Positions 26,710 through 35,073 of a stretch of 36,753 nucleotides of DNA are shown here, piece after piece. This DNA comes from an uncultured Prochlorococcus sp. (lineage in GTDB: Bacteria > Cyanobacteriota > Cyanobacteriia > PCC-6307 > Cyanobiaceae): the NCBI GenBank assembly GCA_902626435.1, contig CACOFO010000010.1, positions 1-36,753 of the forward strand. The letters are read 5' to 3'. Both the position numbers and the translations under genes were made by a program. The notes below the pieces were generated by a model. That model was not told where the DNA came from. It was given only the letters and a program-made list of their open reading frames with translations, and made no database searches. Within the stretch, counting starts at the first letter, position 1. Each line of letters starts with the position of its first letter.

Positions 26710-26946
26710 ATGTCAAGAGTTTGCGAACTGACTGGTGCAAAAGCTAATAACGGGATGGCCGTGAGTCACTCACATATTCGTACCAAAAAATTGCAACAAG
26801 TGAATCTCCAAAAAAGGAGACTTTGGTGGGAAGAAGGAAAAAAATGGGTAAATATCAAAATTAGTACCAAAGCACTAAAATCTATACAAAAAGTAGGTTT
26901 AGATAAATTTGCCAAATCTAATGGAGTTGATTTGCAAAAATTCTAA
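26710..26946 (+). CDS. rpmB: 50S ribosomal protein L28
   Basis: Large-subunit ribosomal protein bL28, 78 residues, the normal size. The N-terminal [20 protein letters not shown] and the central [20 protein letters not shown] are characteristic; the C-terminus is basic and fits contacts with 23S rRNA. The cysteine of the zinc-binding variants is single here, so this looks like the zinc-independent form. It starts 39 nt after htpG and its stop lies 4 nt before the ATG I choose for the peroxiredoxin, so the two are likely read from one transcript. Confidence 0.97.
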   Translation: MSRVCELTGAKANNGMAVSHSHIRTKKLQQVNLQKRRLWWEEGKKWVNIKISTKALKSIQKVGLDKFAKSNGVDLQKF

Positions 26947-26950
26947 TTTG

Positions 26951-27484
26951 ATGGGAAATTTTGTTGTAAGTATATTAATATCATTAATTCTCTTATTTAA
27001 TTTTAATCCAGCATTCTCTTTTGACTTTGCTCCTGAAGTTGGGGATACTGCTCCAAACTTTCACCTTGAGGGTTTTAATAAAAACATAAAAACCAAAAAA
27101 ATTTGGGAATTAAGTGATTTCAAAGGTAAGTGGCTTGTTATGTATTTTTATCCAAAGGATTTTACAGCAGGTTGCACTCTTGAAGCTAAAGGTTTTTCAG
27201 AATTAAAAAGTGATTTTTCAAAATATAATGCCGAAATTATTGGCATTAGTGCTGATAATCAAGATTCTCATGAAAGTTTCTGCAGCGAGAAATCAATAAA
27301 CTATACTTTATTATCTGATCCTGAAGGAATTATTAGCGATAAATATGGATCTTGGATTCCACCTTTTTCAGATAGAAACACTTTTTTGATTTCTCCAAAA
27401 GGTGAAATTTCTTATAGATGGATTAGTGTTTTACCGATAAATCATGCTAAGGAAGTACTTAATGTACTAAAGAAAAAAGTATAG
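26951..27484 (+). CDS. Exported peroxiredoxin Q (BCP family)
   Basis: Thiol peroxidase reducing H2O2 and alkyl hydroperoxides, 177 residues from ATG 26951. Residues about 4-23 form a hydrophobic signal peptide ending AFS-FD, so it probably acts in the thylakoid lumen or periplasm. The thioredoxin-fold core starts VGDTAPNFHLEGF. The peroxidatic cysteine is C75 in YFYPKDFTAGCTLEA; R142 is the conserved Arg. The usual BCP resolving position (C+5) is K80, and the only other cysteine is C111, 36 residues on. From memory, that is the C48-C84 spacing of Xanthomonas PrxQ, which suggests an alpha3-type resolving cysteine. An upstream in-frame TTG at 26909 lies inside rpmB and would bury the signal peptide, so I reject it. 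DUF2499 follows 4 nt later. Confidence 0.92.
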   Translation: MGNFVVSILISLILLFNFNPAFSFDFAPEVGDTAPNFHLEGFNKNIKTKKIWELSDFKGKWLVMYFYPKDFTAGCTLEAKGFSELKSDFSKYNAEIIGISADNQDSHESFCSEKSINYTLLSDPEGIISDKYGSWIPPFSDRNTFLISPKGEISYRWISVLPINHAKEVLNVLKKKV

Positions 27485-27488
27485 TATT

Positions 27489-27791
27489 TTGCACGAACTA
27501 TCATTTGGAACATGGTTAATACATATTTCTTCAGTCATTGAATGGATATTTTCCATATTTGTAATATACAAAATTTCAAAATTTGAAAATTATAATTTAT
27601 TTTTTTGGTTCAGCTTAGCTATGGTCCCAAACTTAATAGGTGCTATGTGCGCTATAACTTGGCATATCTATGATAATCAAGATACATTATATGGATTAGT
27701 AACACTTCAAGGAATATTTACATTTATTGGAAATTCAACATTAGCTCTAGCGTCATTCACAATTTTTAAAAAGAAAGAGACTTATGAATGA
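27489..27791 (+). CDS. DUF2499 membrane protein (Ycf49-like)
   Basis: A 100-residue integral membrane protein of the cyanobacterial/plastid family DUF2499. Three hydrophobic segments are visible at about 8-28, 36-58 and 70-92. Family marks are LSFGTWLIHISSVIEWI, MVPNLIGAMCAITWHIYDN and LYGLVTLQGIFTFIGNSTLA. Function is unknown; its restriction to oxygenic phototrophs suggests a thylakoid role, which is inference. The start is TTG at 27489, 4 nt after the peroxiredoxin stop; no ATG or GTG fits, and the conserved region begins at residue 4. Its end overlaps the DUF3593 gene by 8 nt (ATGAATGA), so the two are probably translationally coupled and may form one complex. Confidence 0.83.
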   Translation: MHELSFGTWLIHISSVIEWIFSIFVIYKISKFENYNLFFWFSLAMVPNLIGAMCAITWHIYDNQDTLYGLVTLQGIFTFIGNSTLALASFTIFKKKETYE

Positions 27792-28119
27792 TTTATTTTT
27801 AAAATTAATTGAAAAATTAGGTTTAGTTGATAACACATCATTATTCGCCGCATCTATAATTCCATATTCAATATTTTTGTTTTACTTATTTAAAATCAGA
27901 TCTGTAAATAAATTTGTAAAGACAGGTTTTTCATTAACAGTCTTATTTGTATTCATCACAATCTTAGTATCTATATTTGCACTAAATTACTACAATAAAA
28001 GCCTTGTTGAGGTTGACTTCCTACATGGTTCAGCAGAATTATTCTTAACCTTAAGTGATTTCATTATATTGTTGGGTTTTATAAAAATGTTAAATAACTT
28101 AGAAGTTAACAACTCTTAA
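27784..28119 (+). CDS. DUF3593 membrane protein
   Basis: A 111-residue membrane protein of the phototroph-specific family DUF3593. Three predicted membrane segments lie at about 17-36, 46-68 and 85-104. Marks include NTSLFAASIIPYSIFLFYL at the start, the FSLTVLFVFITILVSIFAL helix, and VDFLHGSAELFLTLSDFIILLGF near the end. No function is established that I know of. The ATG at 27784 lies inside the end of the DUF2499 gene (8-nt overlap), which together with phototroph-only distribution hints at a joint role. psaK follows 43 nt later on the same strand. Confidence 0.82.
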   Translation: MNDLFLKLIEKLGLVDNTSLFAASIIPYSIFLFYLFKIRSVNKFVKTGFSLTVLFVFITILVSIFALNYYNKSLVEVDFLHGSAELFLTLSDFIILLGFIKMLNNLEVNNS

Positions 28120-28162
28120 GACCTTTAACAATTTTATGATTTTTTGGTAAAAGTATTAGAGA

Positions 28163-28447
28163 ATGGTAAAAATAACAATTTTTATGCTTAATACATTATT
28201 TGCAGCTGCCTCTGCTCCAGCAACATTTGAATGGTCACCAAAGTGTGCGGTTGTGATGATAGCTTGCAATATACTTGCTTACGCAATTGCTAAAGCAACT
28301 ATTAGAAAACCTGAAGAGGGTTTTATGATGCCAAATGGAAGATTTTTTGGTGGTCTAAGTCATGGTGCATTTGTTGGAGCTAATTGCCTTGGACATTTAT
28401 TAGGTATTGGCTCCATTCTTGGGTTAGCCTCACGTGGTGTTTTATAA
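28163..28447 (+). CDS. psaK: Photosystem I reaction centre subunit PsaK
   Basis: Small peripheral PSI subunit with two transmembrane helices that binds chlorophyll and carotenoid at the edge of the complex. Family features are FEWSPKCAVVMIACNILAYA (first helix), KATIRKPEEG in the loop, and GGLSHGAFVGANCLGHLLG followed by GSILGLASRGVL. With the ATG at 28163 it has 94 residues. A second in-frame ATG at 28184 (87 residues, beginning MLNTLFAAASAPAT) matches the length of other cyanobacterial PsaK better and could be the true start. It ends 19 nt from the convergent dxs stop. Identification is secure; the start is not. Confidence 0.95.
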   Translation: MVKITIFMLNTLFAAASAPATFEWSPKCAVVMIACNILAYAIAKATIRKPEEGFMMPNGRFFGGLSHGAFVGANCLGHLLGIGSILGLASRGVL

Positions 28448-28466
28448 AAATTTAATTATTAAATAT

Positions 28467-30356
28467 TTAACTATTTAACTTAAATTTCTTAATAATTTTA
28501 TCTGCCATCTGATCAGGCATAAGACCTAATTTTTCTTTACTCTGATCAGGTGAGGCATGATCGACTAGAACATCAGGAATACCTATTCTGTATACAGAAA
28601 TGTTTATTTCATTGTCATTAAATAATTCAACTATTGCGGAACCAAATCCACCTATCAGGGTTCCTTCCTCCATAGTTACTACTTTTTGAATCCTACTTGC
28701 TAAAGGAATAATAAGATTTTTATCTAGAGGTTTCACAAATCTTGCATTTACAATACATGCATTTATGTTATTACCTTTTAAAAGGTCCGCTGTTTCAAGA
28801 GCAGATGCCACCATTGAACCGTAAGCAATAATTAAAATATCATTTCCTTCTTCTAGTATCTCAGCTTCTCCAATATTTAAAGGTTCCCAACCCTCATCCA
28901 TCACAGCTACGCCTAGTCCTGAACCTCTAGGTATTCTTAAAGCTGTAGGTCCTTTATGGTTTATTGAAGTTATTAACATTCTCTGTAATTCAGACTCATC
29001 TTTAGGTGCCATTAAGACAAAATTCGGGATAGATCTCATATAGCTGATATCGTATTGCCCTTGGTGAGTAGGACCATCAGCTCCCACTATCCCAGCCCTA
29101 TCGAGGACAAACGATACAGGTAAATTCTGTATCCCCACATCATGAATTAATTGATCAAAAGCACGTTGAAGAAAAGTACTATAAATAGCTACAACAGGTT
29201 TAAGACCATCGCATGACATTCCTGCAGCAAGAGTAACTGCATGTTGTTCTGCTATTCCTACATCAACATATTGATCTGGAATATTTTTTTGCAATATATC
29301 TAAACCAGTACCTGTAGCCATTGCTGCTGTAATGCCAACGACTTTACTATCTTGTTCACATATTTTCAATAAAGTTTGACCAAATATTTTACTATAACTA
29401 ACAGGCTTAGGTTTCTTTGATGGAATAGATTTCCCAGTTGTAAGATCAAATGAAGACTGTGCATGATATCCAACTTGATCAGCTTCTGCATAAGGGTAAC
29501 CTTTCCCTTTTGTAGTAACAACATGAACAAGTACAGGTTTTTTTAGTTTATGAGCAGCGTTAAAAGTATTAATTAAATTTCCAATATCATGACCGTCAAT
29601 TGGACCCATATAAGTAAATCCAAGTTCTTCAAAAACAGCACCAACTTTAGGAACAGCTAGTCGTCTAACACTTCCTTTAATATTTTTTAGATCTTCAGGA
29701 ATGTCCTTACCAAGTAAAGGAATATTTTTTACACTTTCTTGAACACTATCGGACAAAAATTGCAATGGTGGGCTATGTCTTACCTTATTTAAGTAAGATG
29801 AGAGTGCTCCAACTGGAGGTGAAATAGACATATCATTATCGTTTAATACTACGACTAAAGGAGTATTTGGTAAGTGACCCGCATGATTTATAGCTTCTAA
29901 TGCCATTCCTCCAGTTAATGCTCCATCTCCAATAACTGCGACACATTTATAATTATCACCTTTTCTATCTCTTGCTATTGCCATTCCTAAAGCAGCAGAA
30001 ATAGATGTGCTAGCATGTCCAGCTCCAAAATGATCAAATTTACTTTCGCTTCTTTTGAGATATCCAGCTACTCCATTTTGTTGTCTAAGGGAATCAAATT
30101 GACTGAAACGTCCTGTTATTAATTTATGAGGATAACCTTGATGTCCTACATCCCAAACAACTTTGTCGAAATCAAGATCAAGAGTTTGATATAAAGCCAA
30201 TGTAAGCTCAACCACACCTAATCCAGGACCAAGATGTCCACCACTAGTAGAAACTACTTGAAGATGTCTTTCCCTAATTTGACAAGCAATTTCCTCTAAT
30301 TGTGAAACTGTTAAGCCATGTAGTTGATTTGGATGACTTAACTCACTTAAAATCAT
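28467..30356 (-). CDS. dxs: 1-deoxy-D-xylulose-5-phosphate synthase
   Basis: Thiamine-diphosphate enzyme joining pyruvate and glyceraldehyde 3-phosphate, the entry step of the MEP pathway to isoprenoids (carotenoids, phytol, quinones). At 629 residues it is full length. Marks are [29 protein letters not shown], the ThDP motif [16 protein letters not shown] with [18 protein letters not shown], the transketolase-like [18 protein letters not shown], and [18 protein letters not shown]. The ATG at 30356 gives the normal N-terminus. It is a single gene, divergent from ilvA with a 116-nt shared region and convergent with psaK. Confidence 0.98.
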   Translation of the reverse strand: MILSELSHPNQLHGLTVSQLEEIACQIRERHLQVVSTSGGHLGPGLGVVELTLALYQTLDLDFDKVVWDVGHQGYPHKLITGRFSQFDSLRQQNGVAGYLKRSESKFDHFGAGHASTSISAALGMAIARDRKGDNYKCVAVIGDGALTGGMALEAINHAGHLPNTPLVVVLNDNDMSISPPVGALSSYLNKVRHSPPLQFLSDSVQESVKNIPLLGKDIPEDLKNIKGSVRRLAVPKVGAVFEELGFTYMGPIDGHDIGNLINTFNAAHKLKKPVLVHVVTTKGKGYPYAEADQVGYHAQSSFDLTTGKSIPSKKPKPVSYSKIFGQTLLKICEQDSKVVGITAAMATGTGLDILQKNIPDQYVDVGIAEQHAVTLAAGMSCDGLKPVVAIYSTFLQRAFDQLIHDVGIQNLPVSFVLDRAGIVGADGPTHQGQYDISYMRSIPNFVLMAPKDESELQRMLITSINHKGPTALRIPRGSGLGVAVMDEGWEPLNIGEAEILEEGNDILIIAYGSMVASALETADLLKGNNINACIVNARFVKPLDKNLIIPLASRIQKVVTMEEGTLIGGFGSAIVELFNDNEINISVYRIGIPDVLVDHASPDQSKEKLGLMPDQMADKIIKKFKLNS

Positions 30357-30376
30357 TTAACAAAAATTGGTACATA

Positions 30377-30382
30377 TATAAT
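30377..30382 (+). promoter_or_regulatory. Candidate -10 box in the dxs-ilvA divergent region
   Basis: Plus-strand TATAAT inside a run of alternating TA, 91 nt before the ilvA ATG. The same bases contain minus-strand TATATA, so the site could serve either gene. No -35 stands out. Confidence 0.25.
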
Positions 30383-30472
30383 CTAAAACGCCGAGGTGCA
30401 AAATGAGTATTTTTTTTGAAATAGATCATGTAATGTTTTATTAGATTAATATTTAATGCTAAAAATATATAT

Positions 30473-32014
30473 ATGAATGATTATTTTGAAAAAATACTTC
30501 AAGCTGAAATCTATGAAGTAGCAAAAAAAACACCACTTGAAAAAGCTCATAATTTAAGTAATACACTTAATAATGAAGTTTTTCTTAAAAGAGAAGATCT
30601 TCAAGATGTGTTTTCGTTCAAAATAAGAGGGGCATATAACAAGATGAGTAAGCTTACTAAATCGCAGCTTATTCAGGGAGTAATTACATCAAGTGCTGGT
30701 AATCATGCTCAAGGAGTAGCGCTTAGTGCTTTAAAGCTAAATTGTCAAGCAACCATATTAATGCCTATTACGACACCTCTTGTAAAAGTTAATGCAGTAA
30801 AAAATTTAAAAGCAAAAGTTATATTGTTCGGTGATAATTATGATGAAACTTACAAAGAGGCAATAAGAATTAGTCAAGAAAGAAATTTATGTTTTATTCA
30901 TCCTTTTGATGATCCAGATGTTATTGCAGGACAAGGAACTATAGCTATTGAAATTGAACAGCAATTAGATGAAAAACCTTATGCAATTTATATTGCTGTC
31001 GGTGGTGGTGGATTGATATCAGGAATATCTTTATACATTAAAAAAATATGGCCTGAAGTAAAAATAATCGGTGTGGAGCCTGAAGACGCAGATGCCATGA
31101 CAAAATCTTTGGAAGAATCAAAAATTGTGGAATTATCTTCTGTTGGTCAATTTGCAGATGGTGTTGCGGTTAAAAAAATTGGTAAAAATACTTTTGATAT
31201 TGGGAAAAAATATATAGATAAAATGATTAGGGTTAATACTGATGAAATTTGTGCTGCTATAAAAGATGTTTTTGAGGATACTAGATCAATTCTAGAACCA
31301 GCAGGAGCATTATCAATTGCTGGAATGAAAAAAGATATTTTGAATTCAAATCTTTCAAATAAAAAAATGGTTGCTATTGCTTGTGGTGCAAATATGAATT
31401 TTGAGCGGCTTAGATTTGTAGCAGAAAGAGCAGAACTTGGAGAGTGTAAAGAAGTAATGATGGCGGTTGAAATACCTGAACGTGCTGGAAGTTTAATTGA
31501 TTTTTGTAAGTTACTTAATAATAGAAATTTAACTGAATTTAGCTATAGAATGTCAAACTCTAAGAATGCACAGATCTTTGTAGGAGTAGAAGTCTATGGA
31601 TTAATTGATAAAAGAAATCTTTTAAATGAATTTAGAAATTCGGAGTACCCATTTATTGATATAAGTGATGATGAATTATCTAAAAATCATCTTAGACATA
31701 TGGTTGGCGGAAGATTACCAAATAATTTTAAAGAAATGAATAATAGGAACCTTGTTGAGCTTTTATATAGATTTGAGTTTCCTGAAAGACCTGGAGCATT
31801 AATAAATTTCTTAAATAATATGAAATCTAATTGGTCGATAAGCGTATTTCACTATAGAAATTATGGGGCTGATGTAGGGAAAATTGTTATTGGAGTTTTA
31901 ATCGATAGAAATGAAATTCTAGAGTGGAATAAATTTGTAGGAATTCTAGGCTATAAATTTTGGGATGAAACTCAAAACGATACATATAAATTATTTCTTG
32001 GTGCATCAGATTAA
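30473..32014 (+). CDS. ilvA: Threonine dehydratase, biosynthetic, with two ACT-like domains
   Basis: PLP enzyme deaminating threonine to 2-oxobutyrate, the first step of isoleucine synthesis. At 513 residues it matches the long allosteric E. coli type. The catalytic domain is about 1-320, with the PLP lysine in DVFSFKIRGAYNKM, SSAGNHAQGVAL (substrate loop), VGGGGLISGISLY for phosphate binding, and IACGANMNFERLRF. Two regulatory ACT-like domains follow at about 330-405 and 425-505, each beginning with a PER(A/P)G-type motif (IPERAGSLIDF, FPERPGALINF), so feedback control by isoleucine is expected. The ATG at 30473 fits. The gene ends 38 nt before the open frame that leads into scpB. Confidence 0.97.
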   Translation: MNDYFEKILQAEIYEVAKKTPLEKAHNLSNTLNNEVFLKREDLQDVFSFKIRGAYNKMSKLTKSQLIQGVITSSAGNHAQGVALSALKLNCQATILMPITTPLVKVNAVKNLKAKVILFGDNYDETYKEAIRISQERNLCFIHPFDDPDVIAGQGTIAIEIEQQLDEKPYAIYIAVGGGGLISGISLYIKKIWPEVKIIGVEPEDADAMTKSLEESKIVELSSVGQFADGVAVKKIGKNTFDIGKKYIDKMIRVNTDEICAAIKDVFEDTRSILEPAGALSIAGMKKDILNSNLSNKKMVAIACGANMNFERLRFVAERAELGECKEVMMAVEIPERAGSLIDFCKLLNNRNLTEFSYRMSNSKNAQIFVGVEVYGLIDKRNLLNEFRNSEYPFIDISDDELSKNHLRHMVGGRLPNNFKEMNNRNLVELLYRFEFPERPGALINFLNNMKSNWSISVFHYRNYGADVGKIVIGVLIDRNEILEWNKFVGILGYKFWDETQNDTYKLFLGASD

Positions 32015-32126
32015 ATTTAAGGTAAATTAGGAAAGATTTCGGTAATAAAAAATTAACCAATCTGATCTAAATACCACGCCATTATCTGATATAGATCTAG
32101 TTACTAAAGTTGAAGCTGTTCTATAT

Positions 32127-32582
32127 TTGAAAGGCAGACCAATAACAAAAAAGGATCTTTCAGAAATTACTAATTCTGATATCAACTCAATAAATAATGC
32201 AATTAAGGATCTAAAAAATAAATACTCTAATCCCAACTCAGCTATAGAATTAAATGCAATTAATAACAGTTTTTCTCTCGAACTAAAATCTAATCTTAAT
32301 GAATTCGTCGATGATTTACTTCCTTCTGATTTGAAAACATCAGAATTAAGGACATTGGCAACTATTGCGATCAAAAAAAAGATCCTGCAGTCCGATCTTA
32401 TACTTCTTCGAGGTTCAGGAGCTTATGATCATATTAAAGAATTATTAGAAAAGAAATTTATTGTCAAACGGAAGCAAAAAGATGGTAGATCATATTGGTT
32501 AACATTATCAGAAAAGTTTTTTCAAACTTTTGCTGTAAGTAATGAATATCTCTCAAATATAGGAAGCAGCAATAAAAAGTAA
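32127..32582 (+). CDS. scpB: Segregation and condensation protein B (start uncertain)
   Basis: Winged-helix partner of ScpA and SMC in bacterial condensin, acting in chromosome compaction and segregation. The first conventional start, TTG 32127, gives 151 residues but begins inside the first family helix. Upstream codons encode KVEAVLYL directly before KGRPITKKDL, as ScpB proteins read. The frame stays open upstream to an in-frame TAA at 32046-32048, with no ATG, GTG or TTG there; the candidates are ATT 32052 or ATA 32091. The core shows ELRTLATIAIKKKILQSDLI, LRGSGAYDHIKELLEKKFI and GRSYWLTLSEKFFQTF. The extra 25 codons probably belong to the gene. scpA is not in the window. The neighbour yggT follows 31 nt later. 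Confidence 0.82.
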   Translation: MKGRPITKKDLSEITNSDINSINNAIKDLKNKYSNPNSAIELNAINNSFSLELKSNLNEFVDDLLPSDLKTSELRTLATIAIKKKILQSDLILLRGSGAYDHIKELLEKKFIVKRKQKDGRSYWLTLSEKFFQTFAVSNEYLSNIGSSNKK

Positions 32583-32613
32583 ATGTTAATATGGACTAAA
32601 TTACGAAAAGATA

Positions 32614-32892
32614 ATGTTATCTGAGATTTTTGCAGTTCTGGGCCAAACTTTATCAATTTATTCTTTCATATTGATAATAAGAATTTTACTTACATGGTTT
32701 CCAGGAATTGATTGGAGTAACGGTGTTTTATCTGCATTAACTTCTATCACAGATCCTTATTTAAACATTTTTAGAGGTATTATCCCTCCAATAGGTGGAT
32801 TTGATATTTCATCTTTATTAGCTTTTTTACTTTTAAATGTTATTCAAAATTTAATCACAAATCTCCAGTATGCCAGCTTAGGTTATAGCTGA
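32614..32892 (+). CDS. YggT family membrane protein
   Basis: A 92-residue integral membrane protein of the YggT (Ycf19-related) family with two hydrophobic helices at about 8-28 and 62-84. Marks are YSFILIIRILLTWFPGIDW, SITDPYLNIFRGIIPPIGG and FDISSLLAFLLLNVIQ. In bacteria and plastids the family is linked to osmotic tolerance, cell division or chlorophyll-nucleoid distribution; the precise role here is unknown. The ATG at 32614 lies 31 nt after scpB on the same strand. Its stop is 2 nt from that of the convergent MazG-like gene. Confidence 0.88.
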   Translation: MLSEIFAVLGQTLSIYSFILIIRILLTWFPGIDWSNGVLSALTSITDPYLNIFRGIIPPIGGFDISSLLAFLLLNVIQNLITNLQYASLGYS

Positions 32893-32894
32893 AT

Positions 32895-33224
32895 TTATCT
32901 ATCATCTCCAGAACCTTTTATATTTCCTTTGGCTGCTCTTAATTTTAATTTTTCAAGGTTTTGTAATGCAACATCCTCTAAATTAAAATTTAGTTCTGTA
33001 CAGAGATTTGATACATACCACAAAACATCTCCTAACTCTTTTTTAATACCTAATTTTGATTCATTATCAAATATTCCATTTTTATCTCTTATAACCTTTT
33101 TCACTTTTTCTGCCACCTCACCAGCCTCTCCAACTAAACCAAGAGTTGGATAAATATTATTTGAGCCTAAATCTGGATATTGTGCAGTTTCCCTTGCTTT
33201 TTTCTGATAAGTTTTAAAATCCAT
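32895..33224 (-). CDS. MazG-like nucleotide pyrophosphohydrolase
   Basis: A 109-residue all-alpha NTP pyrophosphohydrolase domain of the MazG superfamily, expected to hydrolyse non-canonical or excess (d)NTPs to monophosphates. The Mg-binding motif is present: GLVGEAGEVAEKVKKVIRD (E-x-x-E type) and KELGDVLWYVSNLC (the downstream E-x-x-D). It is a single-domain form, unlike the duplicated E. coli MazG. The MDFKTYQKKARETAQYP start is usual for this subgroup. No toxin or other partner gene is adjacent, so a toxin-antitoxin role is not supported. It is divergent from pyk (61 nt) and tail-to-tail with yggT. Confidence 0.88.
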   Translation of the reverse strand: MDFKTYQKKARETAQYPDLGSNNIYPTLGLVGEAGEVAEKVKKVIRDKNGIFDNESKLGIKKELGDVLWYVSNLCTELNFNLEDVALQNLEKLKLRAAKGNIKGSGDDR

Positions 33225-33285
33225 GACTTAAATAACTAACTTTGGGTATGGTAAATTTATTTATATCTAGCAATATTATCTATAT

Positions 33286-35073
33286 ATGTCGAATATTGAT
33301 TTAAAAAGAAGAACAAAAATAGTAGCAACTATTGGACCCGCAACTCAATCTGAAGAGATAATTACAGATTTAATTAAAGCTGGAGTAACAACATTCAGAT
33401 TAAATTTCTCACATGGAGATCATAAAGATCATGCTGAGAGAATAAAAACCATAAGGGAAGTATCAAAAAAGTTAGATATAGATATTGGAATATTGCAAGA
33501 TCTTCAAGGACCTAAAATACGATTAGGGCGCTTTAAAGATGGACCAGTAAAAGTTAAAAAAGGCGATAAATTTACACTTACATCAAATGAAGTCGAATGT
33601 ACAAATAATATTGCAAATGTAACCTACGACAAACTTTCTCAAGAAGTTAGCGAAGGGAAAAGAATACTTTTAGATGATGGAAAAATAGAAATGATTGTAG
33701 AAAAAGTTGATATAAAAGCTAACAATTTGGAGTGCATGGTAACTGTAGGAGGGGTTCTTTCAAACAATAAGGGTGTTAATTTTCCAGATGTTCAATTATC
33801 AGTAAAAGCATTAACAGAGAAAGATAAAGAGGATTTAAAATTCGGTTTATCTGAAGGAGTTGATTGGATAGCACTAAGTTTCGTAAGAAATCCATCCGAT
33901 ATAAATGAGATAAAAGATTTAATAAACAAAAATGGGCATTCAACTCCTGTAGTCGCAAAAATAGAAAAATTTGAAGCAATTGATCAGATCGATACAGTAT
34001 TACCCTTATGTGATGGGGTTATGGTTGCAAGAGGTGATTTGGGTGTAGAAATGCCTGCTGAAGAAGTTCCTCTTTTACAAAAGGAATTAATAAGAAAAGC
34101 TAATTCATTAGGTATCCCAATAATTACAGCTACCCAAATGCTTGATTCTATGGCTTCTAACCCAAGACCAACCAGGGCCGAAGTTAGTGATGTTGCAAAT
34201 GCAATTCTGGATGGTACTGATGCTGTAATGCTTTCAAACGAAACTGCAGTTGGCGATTATCCTGTAGAGGCAGTTGAAACAATGGCAACCATAGCAAGAA
34301 GAATTGAGAGGGATTATCCACTTAAGGCTATTGAAAGCAATTTACCCAGTACGATCCCAAATGCTATTAGTGCAGCAGTAAGTAATATAGCCAGACAACT
34401 TGATGCAGGAGCTATAATCCCTTTAACAAAATCAGGTTCTACCGCCCGAAACGTAAGTAAGTTCAGACCACCAACACCTATCTTGGCAACTACTACAGAG
34501 AGGAGTGTCGCGAGAAGATTACAACTTGTTTGGGGAGTTACACCAATAGTAGTTAAAAATGATGAAAGAACAGCAAAAACGTTTAGTTTAGCTATGCAAA
34601 TTGCTCAAGAGATGGGGATCCTAAATCAAGGAGATTTAGTAGTTCAAACCGCTGGGACATTAACTGGAATTAGCGGCTCTACAGATTTAATAAAAGTCGG
34701 TTTAGTAAGAAAGATTGTATCAAGAGGAATTTCAATAGGTGAAATCGGTGTTACAGGTAAAGCAAGAATAATTAAAAATAATCTTGATATATCATTAATC
34801 TGTCCAGGAGAAATATTATTTGTTCCCAAGGAATTAATGAAAAATATACCACTGAGTAAAAATACGGCCGGTATTGTTACGAACCAAAATGTAAATGATG
34901 TTTATGCTTTGTTTAACAAAAATAATAAAAAAATTTCTACAATTTGTAATTTAGAAAATATGGATAATCAAATTAGTAATGGCGACCTTATTACACTCCA
35001 GCTTAATGAAGGTGTTATATACATGGGGCAAATTGAAGATGATGATGCAATAGATAAATATAAATATGTCTAG
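33286..35073 (+). CDS. pyk: Pyruvate kinase
   Basis: Converts phosphoenolpyruvate and ADP to pyruvate and ATP. At 595 residues it has the long form common in cyanobacteria, with an extra C-terminal domain. The catalytic barrel carries RRTKIVATIGPATQ, RLNFSHGDHKDH, ILQDLQGPKIR, VAKIEKFEAI with the catalytic Lys, GVMVARGDLGVEMP and the ATQMLDSM block. The allosteric C domain is about 355-475. Residues about 500-580 (CPGEILFVPKELMKNIP, TNQNVNDVYALF) resemble the swivelling PEP-utiliser His domain, though without an evident catalytic His. The ATG at 33286 is in a TATAT context without Shine-Dalgarno. The last 8 nt overlap the start of the ABC permease gene. Confidence 0.97.
   Translation: MSNIDLKRRTKIVATIGPATQSEEIITDLIKAGVTTFRLNFSHGDHKDHAERIKTIREVSKKLDIDIGILQDLQGPKIRLGRFKDGPVKVKKGDKFTLTSNEVECTNNIANVTYDKLSQEVSEGKRILLDDGKIEMIVEKVDIKANNLECMVTVGGVLSNNKGVNFPDVQLSVKALTEKDKEDLKFGLSEGVDWIALSFVRNPSDINEIKDLINKNGHSTPVVAKIEKFEAIDQIDTVLPLCDGVMVARGDLGVEMPAEEVPLLQKELIRKANSLGIPIITATQMLDSMASNPRPTRAEVSDVANAILDGTDAVMLSNETAVGDYPVEAVETMATIARRIERDYPLKAIESNLPSTIPNAISAAVSNIARQLDAGAIIPLTKSGSTARNVSKFRPPTPILATTTERSVARRLQLVWGVTPIVVKNDERTAKTFSLAMQIAQEMGILNQGDLVVQTAGTLTGISGSTDLIKVGLVRKIVSRGISIGEIGVTGKARIIKNNLDISLICPGEILFVPKELMKNIPLSKNTAGIVTNQNVNDVYALFNKNNKKISTICNLENMDNQISNGDLITLQLNEGVIYMGQIEDDDAIDKYKYV

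Noticed and set aside
26909-26950. Longer peroxiredoxin start (TTG) overlapping rpmB
   Set aside because: It would put 14 polar residues before an otherwise good signal peptide; ATG 26951 follows the rpmB stop closely.
32027-32374. Minus-strand 115-codon frame over scpB
   Set aside because: It is opposite the scpB core and ScpB-like residues continue on the plus strand throughout.
32895-33224. MazG-like gene as part of a toxin-antitoxin pair
   Set aside because: No toxin-like or partner gene lies beside it; neighbours are yggT and pyk.
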